Shown: positions 33,981-42,114 of the stretch, piece after piece
Numbering within the stretch: the first letter of the stretch is position 1
Layout: every line of letters starts with the position of its first letter
DNA from: Lactobacillaceae bacterium
GTDB lineage: Bacteria; Pseudomonadota; Alphaproteobacteria; RF32; CAG-239
Reading direction: 5' to 3'
Assembly (NCBI GenBank): GCA_031271345.1
Contig: JAISVX010000003.1
Coordinates: forward strand, 501,223 to 565,222
Length of the DNA stretch: 64,000 nt
Position numbers and translations under genes: made by a program
The notes under the pieces: model-generated
What the model was told of the DNA's origin: nothing
Databases searched by the model: none
The model's input: the letters and a program-made list of their open reading frames with translations, nothing else

Positions 33981-34015
33981 TATCCGCATAAAACCTTTAT
34001 GGCTTTATGCGGATA
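33981..34015. repeat. Perfect 12-base inverted repeat
   Basis: TATCCGCATAAA and TTTATGCGGATA are separated by 11 bases. No T-run follows on the plus strand. It lies between the divergent HNH-like and XRE genes and could be an operator, a cruciform or an RNA hairpin. Confidence 0.85.
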
Positions 34016-34058
34016 ATTTATTATAAACTCCTAAAAAAGTCAAGTTTAAATATAAAAA

Positions 34059-34078
34059 AAGTTCATTTCAATGAACTT
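34059..34078. promoter_or_regulatory. Palindromic operator candidate for the XRE regulator
   Basis: AAGTTCATT-TC-AATGAACTT is a 20-base dyad. A matching half-site (ATGAACTTA) recurs at about 34126-34134, just after the -10 box of the regulator gene, so two sites flank the promoter. This is typical of an autoregulated helix-turn-helix protein. Confidence 0.6.
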
Positions 34079-34099
34079 ATCCACAATATATTTTTTCAC

Positions 34100-34127
34100 T
34101 TGAAAGATAAAATAAATTCTCTAAGAT
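34100..34127 (+). promoter_or_regulatory. Promoter of the XRE-ImmA operon
   Basis: TTGAAA and TAAGAT are separated by 16 bases and lie directly upstream of the XRE start, between two operator-like repeats. Confidence 0.55.
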
Positions 34128-34153
34128 GAACTTACATACAAATGGAGAACAAA

Positions 34154-34471
34154 ATGACCTCTAATTTAGGCGATAAAATCAAACGTCTAAGGATAGAAAA
34201 AAATATGACCTTAGACGAACTTGCTCAAATCATTGAAGCACAAAAAAGCTACGTATGGGGACTTGAGAATAGAAAAATAGAAAAGCCATCGGCTGAGAAG
34301 CTGACAAAAATCGCGGAAGCGTTAGGCGTAACGGTGGAATACTTGCTAAGTGAAGCCGAGGAACTAGACGAGAGCAACAAAAAGAATGTTTTATTCAGAA
34401 ACTACAATAAACTATCACCAGAAGATCAAGAAAAAATAGACCAAATGATAAAGCTTTGGGGTAAAAAGTGA
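34154..34471 (+). CDS. XRE-family helix-turn-helix regulator
   Basis: A 105-residue DNA-binding protein. The N-terminal Cro/C1 helix-turn-helix (KIKRLRIEKNMTLDELAQ, then SYVWGLENRKIEKPS) is complete, and the C-terminal helix may be the region recognised by the protease partner. The ATG at 34154 is preferred to one 12 bases earlier because GGAG then lies six bases upstream. Its stop codon overlaps the GTG of the ImmA/IrrE-type gene by four bases, so the two are translated together. The model is a repressor destroyed by its partner peptidase. Confidence 0.9.
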   Translation: MTSNLGDKIKRLRIEKNMTLDELAQIIEAQKSYVWGLENRKIEKPSAEKLTKIAEALGVTVEYLLSEAEELDESNKKNVLFRNYNKLSPEDQEKIDQMIKLWGKK

Positions 34472-35346
34472 CATATAAAGAAAAATCTCCCGAAAGCTGG
34501 GCAAATGATATAACGCGTATATTAAATGATGTATATAAAAACGACGAAAATCGTTTTCCAGTAAATGTTAAAAATGTGGCGCTTGAAATATCAAAACAAA
34601 AATTTCCCAATGACCCGATAACCTTAATCGAAGGGAATTCTTTTGATAGATTTGAAGGCATGCTAAAACCCCGCGAAGGAAAAAATGAATGGGGAATCTT
34701 TTACAACAATAATATGCCCAAAGGAAGAATAAACTTTACAATAGCACACGAGTTTGGACACTATCTGCTCCACCGCAAGCTGCTTCTAAAAGGAATAGAG
34801 TGTGATTATGGCGCCATGAAAGACTGGAATTCTCCTGAAACAAAAAGGGAAACCGACGCGAATACCTTTGCTGCATATTTATTAATGCCTTTCGACGATT
34901 TTCGTAAGCAGACAAAAAACAAAAAAGAGACCATAGCTCTTTTTAAAAATTTATCCGAACGATATGGAACCTCGTTAATATCAACTATTTTACGATGGAT
35001 AGAGCAAACAGAAAAAAGAGCTGTAATAATTGAAAGTATTGACGGTTATATTGACTGGTCATGGTCAAGTAAAAACGCTAAGAATAGCAGAATATATTTC
35101 TCTGCAAGAAACCCAAATCAAGATCCAATAGAGCTTCCTAAAGAATCTGCCGCTTATTCAAACAGTGAAAGTTTAGAAGGCATTACCCAAAAGAATATAT
35201 GGTTTAATGAAACATGTGTGGAGATAAATATTCCATACGAACATAACAACAATTTAACCTTATTAATTTTTGATGATGTCGTAGAAGAAATAGAAGATGC
35301 AGTTTATACAGATGTTTATGATGAGATTATGAAAAAGCACTTTTAA
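34468..35346 (+). CDS. ImmA/IrrE-type zinc metallopeptidase
   Basis: A 292-residue protein with the gluzincin motif HEFGH (94-98) and the downstream ETDANTFAAYLLMP segment that supplies the third zinc ligand (Glu). In ImmA and IrrE systems such peptidases cut a partner XRE-type repressor to release stress or mobile-element genes. The gene is directly fused in translation to an XRE gene by a GTGA overlap, which fits that model. The C-terminal third (about 190-292) is a beta-rich extension that may sense a signal. A toxin-antitoxin role is an alternative. Confidence 0.88.
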   Translation: MTYKEKSPESWANDITRILNDVYKNDENRFPVNVKNVALEISKQKFPNDPITLIEGNSFDRFEGMLKPREGKNEWGIFYNNNMPKGRINFTIAHEFGHYLLHRKLLLKGIECDYGAMKDWNSPETKRETDANTFAAYLLMPFDDFRKQTKNKKETIALFKNLSERYGTSLISTILRWIEQTEKRAVIIESIDGYIDWSWSSKNAKNSRIYFSARNPNQDPIELPKESAAYSNSESLEGITQKNIWFNETCVEINIPYEHNNNLTLLIFDDVVEEIEDAVYTDVYDEIMKKHF

Positions 35347-35398
35347 TAAAAAAGTCAGTCTTCTCCGCCCGCTCTTTCGAGTTCGCCCCCTTGCTTTA

Positions 35399-35448
35399 CC
35401 TACCAATAAAAAAAGACCATTAAAAAATGGTCTTTTTTTATTGGTAGG
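35399..35448. repeat. 23-base perfect inverted repeat overlapping the tRNA-Lys 3' end
   Basis: Arms 35399-35421 and 35426-35448 are perfect reverse complements with an AAAA loop. Each arm includes CCTACCA, so the tRNA-Lys 3' terminus occurs twice in opposite orientations. On the minus strand the hairpin core (AAAGACCATT/AATGGTCTTT, then T7) is a strong terminator for tRNA-Lys and, on the plus strand, for the ImmA gene. Confidence 0.92.
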
Positions 35449-35517
35449 CGCGGCGGGGATCGAACCCACGACCCACTGATTAAGAGTCAGTTGCTCTACC
35501 GACTGAGCTACGCACCC
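35442..35517 (-). tRNA. tRNA-Lys (anticodon CTT)
   Basis: A 76-nt cloverleaf with acceptor stem GGGTGCG/CGCGCCT (two G-U pairs), D-arm GCTC-AGTCGGTA-GAGC, anticodon stem ACTGA/TCAGT closing loop CTCTTAA and T-loop TTCGATC. The CCA is encoded. It reads AAG codons. Confidence 0.95.
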
Positions 35518-35685
35518 AAAAAATCATATTGTTTATAACATAATTATAATAAACTTCAACACCATTTATAACTTTTTTTTCAATTTTTTATCCAAGTTTG
35601 AAACATAAATGTCAATTGACATTTATCAAAAAACAAATAAACTTTCCCTATGTAAGATAATTAAAAATTTATAAGGATTGTTATT

Positions 35686-36090
35686 ATGCTAAAGAAAATC
35701 TTATCAATATTCGTACTTTCTTGCTTTCTAAGTCCTATAGCAAACGCTTTTGACTATGCTCAATGCGAGAAAAGAGCCTTGCCTCTTGGATTTGACGAGG
35801 TATCAAAATGTAAGCACAGCGAAATGTTAATTGAACAAAAAAAACTTCAGGATTTATATGATGTTTTAGCTAATGACTCAGAAATAAAAGTTCTAAACAA
35901 AAACGATATGAAAAGAATGTATGACAGCTGGTTATTTTACAGAAACTCATATTGCGACATGTATACAGCGGCTGTAACAGATAGTTTCTCCGAAAAATAT
36001 AACAAAGAACACTGCCTTTTAGAACACACAAGAAACGCGCGTTTATATATGCAGGCTCTTATCGATAATTTTTATACGGACCCGGATTAA
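35686..36090 (+). CDS. Secreted LprI-like (DUF1311) protein
   Basis: A 134-residue exported protein with a signal peptide (LSIFVLSCFLSPIANA). The mature part follows the DUF1311/LprI pattern: paired cysteines, a central helix ending WLFYRNSYCD and a terminal HCLLEHTRNARLYMQALI helix. Members of this family include lysozyme inhibitors in some bacteria. Length and cysteine pattern (about four Cys in the mature part) support disulfides in the periplasm. It is a single gene with a strong terminator. The inhibitor role is only family-based. Confidence 0.78.
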   Translation: MLKKILSIFVLSCFLSPIANAFDYAQCEKRALPLGFDEVSKCKHSEMLIEQKKLQDLYDVLANDSEIKVLNKNDMKRMYDSWLFYRNSYCDMYTAAVTDSFSEKYNKEHCLLEHTRNARLYMQALIDNFYTDPD

Positions 36091-36097
36091 TAAATCA

Positions 36098-36123
36098 AAG
36101 AGCCTGACTTAGTCAGGCTCTTT
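36098..36123. terminator. Convergent terminator enclosing the histidine-kinase stop codon
   Basis: The perfect stem AAAGAGCCTGAC/GTCAGGCTCTTT has a 2- to 3-base TTA loop, and that TTA is the kinase stop codon read from the other strand. T-runs on both sides make it bidirectional. Confidence 0.93.
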
Positions 36124-37521
36124 TTCTATAGGTACTTCAATAATAAACTCGCTGCCTTTATTTATCTTTGAGCGGACATCCGCCTTGCCGTGCAGCAGTT
36201 TTAACATCTTGCTCACAATTGACAATCCCAGCCCAATTCCATCATGATTATCAGGGTTGCTGCCGCTCTTATAAAACTCGTCAAAGATGTTTTTCAATTC
36301 GCTTTTCTTTATACCATGCCCATTATCCGAAACCGATATAAAGAGCTTGTCATCACGTATCTTCAACTCAAGCTTGACCTCATTTTTAGTATATTTGAAA
36401 GCATTGCTCAAAAGATTTCGGATAATTCTTTCAATAAAAAACGAATTACTGTCAATCGTCTTATTTTCAGATTTTACAACAAACTTTATCTTTTTGCTTC
36501 TTGCAATCTTCTTAAATTCTTCGCTTATCCTTGAAACCAAAAGCTTAATATTGAAAGTGGAAGATTTATATTTTTCCCCGACATAGCCTAGCTTTGAAAC
36601 ATCTATCAAGTTATCTAAAAGATAAGACAAATTCTCAACAGAATCATTAATGCTTGAAGTCAGTCTTGTCTGCTTTTCACCCATCTTTTCTTTCATCAAA
36701 CTATACAAATTCATCCGCATAGCTTGAATAGGCTGCCTTAAATCATGGCTTGCCTGACCGATAAAATATGCTCTGGATTTTGACAGGCTCTCGGCTTTTG
36801 ACTTTGCGGCTTTAAGCTCTTTATTGCTTTGAATTACCTTTGTTAAGTCCTGAAAAGTTCCGACAAACTTGCAAACGCCGTCGCAAATTACCTCGGCTTT
36901 TATACAACAATTGATAATCGCCCCGGTATCCGCTTTGACAAACCGAAAATACATCTCTGTCTTTTTCTTATTTTCCAGAAGTTTAAGAACTTTTTCTTTG
37001 AATTTATCCAAGTCTTTTGGGTAAATATTTTCCAAGATAACGTCTCTGTTCCTGTTATTTCGCTCTTCAATGCCGAGTATTTTATACACTTCGTGAGAAA
37101 AGAAAAAATACCTTGTTTCAAAACAAACTTCATAATAGCCAATTTCCGAAAGGTCTTGAGCGTTATCAACTTTTTTCATTATCTCTTTAATTATTTTTGA
37201 GCTGTCGCTTAGTTCCGTAATATCTTCAAATACAAAGACATAACCAAAATCATAAGTATAAACAAAGCATTCGTATATAAAATTTTTCACATCAATAAAA
37301 AAGCTGACGCCCTTGCCTTTTTCTTTCGTTACCGAAGTATGCGCGGTTAAAATTTTATATATATAGGTAGCGGAAGTTTTGCTAAGATTTCTGCCTCTTC
37401 TCAGCTTATTTCCCAACAGGCTTTTGGCTTTGTCATTATATTCCAGCACAACAAAATTCTTGTCCGTAACAAGAAAAACATTGGTTGATAAATCAAGCAT
37501 AAGACTTTTTATATCCGACAT
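36109..37521 (-). CDS. Orphan PAS-containing sensor histidine kinase
   Basis: A 470-residue cytoplasmic kinase with no membrane segment. Order: a first PAS-like domain (about 10-110), a second PAS with PAC end (about 130-240), a short coiled coil, then HisKA with H-box SHDLRQPIQAM, and HATPase_c with N-box NLLSNAFKYT, G1 DNGHGIKK and G2 GIGLGLSIV. The DLRQP form of the H-box occurs in a hybrid-type kinase group. No receiver domain or response regulator is near, so the partner is elsewhere. The start at 37521 follows GGAAAG; the longer frame would overlap the upstream acetyltransferase. Confidence 0.9.
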   Translation of the reverse strand: MSDIKSLMLDLSTNVFLVTDKNFVVLEYNDKAKSLLGNKLRRGRNLSKTSATYIYKILTAHTSVTKEKGKGVSFFIDVKNFIYECFVYTYDFGYVFVFEDITELSDSSKIIKEIMKKVDNAQDLSEIGYYEVCFETRYFFFSHEVYKILGIEERNNRNRDVILENIYPKDLDKFKEKVLKLLENKKKTEMYFRFVKADTGAIINCCIKAEVICDGVCKFVGTFQDLTKVIQSNKELKAAKSKAESLSKSRAYFIGQASHDLRQPIQAMRMNLYSLMKEKMGEKQTRLTSSINDSVENLSYLLDNLIDVSKLGYVGEKYKSSTFNIKLLVSRISEEFKKIARSKKIKFVVKSENKTIDSNSFFIERIIRNLLSNAFKYTKNEVKLELKIRDDKLFISVSDNGHGIKKSELKNIFDEFYKSGSNPDNHDGIGLGLSIVSKMLKLLHGKADVRSKINKGSEFIIEVPIEKEPD

Positions 37522-37522
37522 T

Positions 37523-37795
37523 TTATATCTTTCCATACGTGCCTTCATGCCTTAAAAGATACGCTTTGGTAAAGGCGCATAACGGAACTATTTCATATTT
37601 ATTGTCTATGGCATATTTTAAGGCTTCTGCCGTCAGCGCGGAAGCAATGCCCCTGCCCTCCAAATCTGGATGAACATGCGTGCTTAAAAACAGCATTCTG
37701 CCATTCTTCAAATCATAGTTCAGAGTAGAAATCATGCCGTCAACATCTACAACAAATCTGCTTCTTTCGCTTTCCTGCTTAACATCATATTTCAT
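37523..37795 (-). CDS. Small GNAT-family (YidJ/NATD1-type) acetyltransferase
   Basis: A 90-residue single-domain N-acetyltransferase fold. The acetyl-CoA loop EGRGIASALT and the end segment IVPLCAFTKAYLLRHEGTY match the short COG2388-type proteins, in which a Pro-x-Cys and an aromatic-rich end are conserved. It lies between the DUF4340 gene and the kinase, overlapping or abutting both, so it is co-transcribed. The acceptor substrate is unknown. Confidence 0.83.
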   Translation of the reverse strand: MKYDVKQESERSRFVVDVDGMISTLNYDLKNGRMLFLSTHVHPDLEGRGIASALTAEALKYAIDNKYEIVPLCAFTKAYLLRHEGTYGKI

Positions 37796-37802
37796 AACAG
37801 CC

Positions 37803-38702
37803 TCACTTTTCTATATATTTGTAAAAAATGCCAGCATAGTCCTGAGGTAATTCAAAATACCATCCTTCATAAAGAAAAGAATTGTTGTCAACAAAATATT
37901 TTACCTCTACAGTCGGCATTTTTGTTGTGTCCAGCTTAACCTGCCCCCAATATTTTCCATCTTTTGGCAGTATTGAAAACTCAACGCGCAAACCATCATA
38001 AGACACAACAACAAACTTTCTTTCCTGACCAGCGCCTTCCACAGTAAAATCGTCATTATGAACAGCATTAAGAAAATATATAAATCCCATATAGTCTCTA
38101 AAAACTATAGGCGTATCGGTATATTTAATTTTCTTCGCGCTTCCGTCTTCGGAAAGAGAATATATGTCCATAATCTCATCTTCCTGAAAATTAAACGCCG
38201 GAGTTTGTATCCAGGATATAATATCTAAAGGAAGCACAAATTTTCCAGTAATAAGAAACGTGTCTTTCCCCTTCTTGGCAAAATTATATAACCTTTTATC
38301 ATCTTTGCTTCCAAGTATAACTTCTTCAACAAGCTTTTTATTTCCGTCAAAAAAACTCAAAACAGTCTGATTTTCAAAAAGGCTGTTATCAACATTTTCA
38401 ACCAAACTGCTGTACTGAGAATTAAAAACATCGGTAAACAAACTGTTTAATAATATATAGTTTGCATAGTAGTTATCAGCTTCAGCTACTCTCCATAAAT
38501 TCTTTTCAAGCTCAAGGTTTATTTGACTGCCGCCTTTTTTAACTGAGATAAACGTAACCTTGCCCATATTAGGAATAACATCTGAAAAAACGTAGCTTCC
38601 CAACATGCTTTTTCGTGTGCTGTGTTTATAAAAAACCAGACCGCTGAACGCTAATATAAATATTATAAGCAAGGTTAATATGTAGTATGTTCTAGCCTTC
38701 AT
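37803..38702 (-). CDS. DUF4340 protein of a GldA/GldFG-type ABC system
   Basis: A 299-residue protein with one N-terminal membrane segment (YYILTLLIIFILAFSGLVFY) and a beta-rich outer domain. The content and position match DUF4340 proteins, which follow GldG-type auxiliary subunits in many bacteria. The start codon lies inside the last codons of the fused permease gene (11-base overlap), so the two are translationally coupled. The role in the transporter is not known; a lipid or polysaccharide export complex is one possibility. Confidence 0.8.
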   Translation of the reverse strand: MKARTYYILTLLIIFILAFSGLVFYKHSTRKSMLGSYVFSDVIPNMGKVTFISVKKGGSQINLELEKNLWRVAEADNYYANYILLNSLFTDVFNSQYSSLVENVDNSLFENQTVLSFFDGNKKLVEEVILGSKDDKRLYNFAKKGKDTFLITGKFVLPLDIISWIQTPAFNFQEDEIMDIYSLSEDGSAKKIKYTDTPIVFRDYMGFIYFLNAVHNDDFTVEGAGQERKFVVVSYDGLRVEFSILPKDGKYWGQVKLDTTKMPTVEVKYFVDNNSFLYEGWYFELPQDYAGIFYKYIEK

Positions 38703-41244
38703 TTAACATCTCCAATACTTTTTTTATTTTTCTTCTTCTCAAAATTGATACCACAGCAAACATAATCAGCACAGAAACAACAGGTACAGCCAAAGCAAAC
38801 AAAATTATAATCGCGTTCATTGAACTGGTTGTTTCTTTTGATACTATATAAATTAAATATTTGCTCTTTTCTCTCAATTCCAACAGTTCTTTATTAAGAA
38901 TTTCCAAATCTTTTACTTTTGCCATAGAAAACTGGCTGTCAATATCTTTTGACAACGACCTGACAGCCTCCTGCTTTCTTACTATTTCCACCTCAATCTT
39001 GGATATATCATCAAAACGCCTGCCGACAGCCTCATCCCTATATTTTTCAAAAAGGCTTTTTTGATTATAAATAATGCTTTTATTATTTATCCCCAAAAGC
39101 AGATTATTTCCCGTCAAATAGTCCAAAGACCTTGTTATAAAGTCCACATTATTATTCGGAACGATGAGTGTATAAGGGTTTATTCTGTCGCCATAATAGC
39201 TCCAGCTGTCCCCATCAAGAATATTAACATCGGAAACGACAACCAGCTTCGCAGGATTGATAGACATAATTAAAAACGGAGCCATATCGCTTTCATATTT
39301 AGTATTAGCCAAGATATTGTTGTTGAATATAGATGTCGATTTTCCTTCTATAAGCATCGCAAGAATATTTTCCGCGTCTTCAAATTTAAAATTATCATTG
39401 ATATATTTATCATCTGCGGTTCTGGCAACATCGGTTTTAACAATGCCGTTCTCTTTTGATGTCGTAACAAGCGGCGTCATAAAACTTTTATCGTTTTCTT
39501 CAAACCCAATTAACGCCGGAGAAACAAAACTAATATTTGTCAGACCTTTTGTAATTGGATTTTCTTGGTTGATATATTCTTTTGTCACGCTAATCGCCAA
39601 TATATCGCTGGCAATTCTCTTTACACCGTCATCTTCAACAACTTTTTTCAAAGCTAAAAGATTATCTCCTACAACTTCTTCGTCATCATAAATAACGCCC
39701 CAGCTGTCCAATATGTTCGGCGTATAAATCGAGTTCTCTTTATTTTTAACCTGAGAATTCACATTATCCACAAAAGCGATAACATTTTTTCCCCGCATTA
39801 AGAACTGATCAATACCATAACTCAAGAAACGGGACGCATGCTGAATATTTACGACAACCAAAGTGTCAATTGTATTTGGAATCTCAATTTCATGCTGGTT
39901 AATCCTGACTACATTATAATTTTCCTGCAAAACCGATGAAATCACGTCATCAGTATAGTCAAAGCCTAATGTGTTAACCCAGCCGACTCTTTTAATTTTT
40001 TCTTGAGAGAGTTTATAAATAGCCCTGCTTATATCTTTTTCCAAATATTGTTTTCTCTTCGGATGAAGAATGTTTATGGTCTGGCTTTTTCCTGAAGATG
40101 TTGAAATAACCGCTCCAAAATATATTAAATCGCTGTCGCTGTTTCCCAAAATAGACATTATGCCGTTTTCCTTGGCTTCGCGCTCAGTAACACTGTATCT
40201 TTCCGTTGTTCTGACGTCTATGTTTATTTTGCCGTTGGACTCCTTTTTATATTTTTCGAGATAATTTAAGACAAATTTACTGTAATCAGCCATAATTGGA
40301 GAGATTTTCCTGATGTCTTTTGATAAATATACTTTTATGTCAATTACATCAGAATTATTGGCGATTATCTCTTTTGTCGCCTCGGATAAAGTATATCTTT
40401 TATCGGAAGTCATATCTATTTTGTTTGTAGAAAACAACATTGACGACAAAATATTTATCAGCATCAATGCGATAACAAGCAATATGCCGATTAATGATAT
40501 TCCCAGCCAGCTTTTATCTTTTCTGTCTTCAATAACTATTTTGTTTAGAACAAGAGCAACGGTTATGAACGATATAAAGTAAATAACGTTATCAAACCCA
40601 ATTTGCGCTGAAACAAAGGCATTATAATGGTTTTCAAAGTTGAAAGCACCTTGGATATTAACAAAAATGACGCTGGAAGCATAAAACAGCGGCTTGATAA
40701 TAAAGTTATAATCTACATTAACCAGCATCCATAAAACAAAAACCGACAGCAAATAAGAAACTATCGGACTGGAGTTTGTTGATGATATTAAACAGCATAC
40801 CGCGCAAAACATCGCCGCGGCAAAAATACATCCGATATACGCGCTTATAACCGACAAGTTATCTATATTAGAGCTTAACGCGCTGTAAATCCAAAGCGGC
40901 GCGGTCAATAAAATCATCAAAGCCGAAATTTTCAAACATGCCCAAAACTTTGCCATAACAAGAGAGCAGTACGACATAGGATATGACAGCACAACTTCGT
41001 AAGTCCCTGACTTTTTTTCGTCAGACCACGAACGCATAGCCAATGCTGGAATAACAAAAAGCAAAATATGCGGCTGAAAATAAAAGAATGAATACAAATC
41101 TGTGTTATTGGTTATAAAATATGCTCCAAAATAAAAATTTGCGACCATAGAGAGGAAAAGATACAAAGCAACAATAAAATATGCCGCATAAGATAAAAAA
41201 TATCCCATAAACTCTTTTTTCAATAGCGTTATAAACTGTTTCAT
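38692..41244 (-). CDS. Fused ABC permease and auxiliary subunit (GldF-GldG type)
   Basis: An 850-residue fusion. Residues 1-240 form an ABC-2 type permease with six membrane segments, including the WSDEKKSGTYEVVLSYPMS turn (shortened here to WSDEKKSGTYEVVL). After a further membrane helix (about 248-270) comes a large periplasmic GldG-like domain (about 280-790, with SDKRYTLSEATKEI near its start). A last membrane helix precedes a basic tail. In gliding Bacteroidota GldF and GldG are separate proteins. Here they form one polypeptide, next to the ATPase and DUF4340 genes. AGGAG precedes the ATG. Confidence 0.87.
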   Translation of the reverse strand: MKQFITLLKKEFMGYFLSYAAYFIVALYLFLSMVANFYFGAYFITNNTDLYSFFYFQPHILLFVIPALAMRSWSDEKKSGTYEVVLSYPMSYCSLVMAKFWACLKISALMILLTAPLWIYSALSSNIDNLSVISAYIGCIFAAAMFCAVCCLISSTNSSPIVSYLLSVFVLWMLVNVDYNFIIKPLFYASSVIFVNIQGAFNFENHYNAFVSAQIGFDNVIYFISFITVALVLNKIVIEDRKDKSWLGISLIGILLVIALMLINILSSMLFSTNKIDMTSDKRYTLSEATKEIIANNSDVIDIKVYLSKDIRKISPIMADYSKFVLNYLEKYKKESNGKINIDVRTTERYSVTEREAKENGIMSILGNSDSDLIYFGAVISTSSGKSQTINILHPKRKQYLEKDISRAIYKLSQEKIKRVGWVNTLGFDYTDDVISSVLQENYNVVRINQHEIEIPNTIDTLVVVNIQHASRFLSYGIDQFLMRGKNVIAFVDNVNSQVKNKENSIYTPNILDSWGVIYDDEEVVGDNLLALKKVVEDDGVKRIASDILAISVTKEYINQENPITKGLTNISFVSPALIGFEENDKSFMTPLVTTSKENGIVKTDVARTADDKYINDNFKFEDAENILAMLIEGKSTSIFNNNILANTKYESDMAPFLIMSINPAKLVVVSDVNILDGDSWSYYGDRINPYTLIVPNNNVDFITRSLDYLTGNNLLLGINNKSIIYNQKSLFEKYRDEAVGRRFDDISKIEVEIVRKQEAVRSLSKDIDSQFSMAKVKDLEILNKELLELREKSKYLIYIVSKETTSSMNAIIILFALAVPVVSVLIMFAVVSILRRRKIKKVLEMLNEG

Positions 41245-41247
41245 CCC

Positions 41248-41967
41248 CTACTCCTTATTGCTGTTAGTAATTTTATAAAAAGCACTAATCATATCATTAT
41301 CAGGGGCTTTTTTCTTTAATTCATCAGGAGCGGCGTCAAGAATAATTTTTCCTTTATCCAAAATCATTACTCTGTCGGCTATTGCTTCAACATCTTCCAT
41401 TATATGAGTTGAGACGATAACAATATTGTCCTTTGAATATTCTTTTATAAATTTTCTTACGACAAATTTTTGATTTGGGTCCAAACCGTCCGTCGGCTCG
41501 TCAAGTATCAAAATTTTTGGCTTGTGAATCAAGCTTGCTGCAATAGCAACCCTTCTTTTATATCCTTTTGACAAAGTCGAAATTTTCTGATTAATCACAG
41601 TTTTAATATCCAGCCTGTTTACAAGCTCGTTAAGATTCTCCGCAAAGTCTTTTTTGCCGATATTCCATAAATCGGCATTAAGCTTTATCATCTCAAACGA
41701 GGTTAAATCCTGATATATCGGATTATTCTCGGGAACATATCCAATATTTCTAAGGGCTTCAATCCTGTTATCATCAATGCCAAGCCCTTCAATGGAGACT
41801 TCGCCGTCGTTTGGAACAAGGTATCCCGTGATAACTCTTATTAATGTGGTTTTCCCCGCACCGTTTACTCCCAGCAAAGCCAGCACGCCAATCCCCGCAT
41901 CAAACGAAACATCGTTTAACGCCTTTATTTCTCCAAAAGATTTATAAATATTTCTTACTGTAATCAT
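41248..41967 (-). CDS. ABC transporter ATPase (GldA/NatA type)
   Basis: The ATP-binding subunit of the fused permease. Walker A is GVNGAGKTT (about 35), the signature is LSKGYKRRV (about 133), Walker B ILILDEPTDGLDP (about 153) and the switch His lies in VSTHIMEDVEAI. The C-terminus is short, as in GldA and NatA. I take the ATG at 41967; a GTG nine bases earlier is also possible, since neither has a good ribosome site. The gene is the first of a five-gene unit running to the histidine kinase. Confidence 0.92.
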   Translation of the reverse strand: MITVRNIYKSFGEIKALNDVSFDAGIGVLALLGVNGAGKTTLIRVITGYLVPNDGEVSIEGLGIDDNRIEALRNIGYVPENNPIYQDLTSFEMIKLNADLWNIGKKDFAENLNELVNRLDIKTVINQKISTLSKGYKRRVAIAASLIHKPKILILDEPTDGLDPNQKFVVRKFIKEYSKDNIVIVSTHIMEDVEAIADRVMILDKGKIILDAAPDELKKKAPDNDMISAFYKITNSNKE

Positions 41968-42114
41968 ATTCTTCACATAAAAATTAATTTAACATTTCTT
42001 CATTGTAGCAAATTAATTTTAAATTTTAACAACTTTTTGAAATCTTTGGTGACAAAATCATTCTTTTGAACTATTTTATATAAAAAATAGACTTTTTTAG
42101 GGAGCATTAAGAAA

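Noticed and set aside
35263-35469. A minus-strand reading frame of 68 codons overlapping tRNA-Lys
   Set aside because: It is made from the tRNA 3' end, the terminator hairpin and the end of the ImmA gene in antisense; it has no ribosome site and no family character.
41977-42114. A promoter for the MCE operon in the divergent region
   Set aside because: Several TTGAAA/TTGAAC and TAT-rich boxes exist, but none has convincing spacing, so no site is listed.
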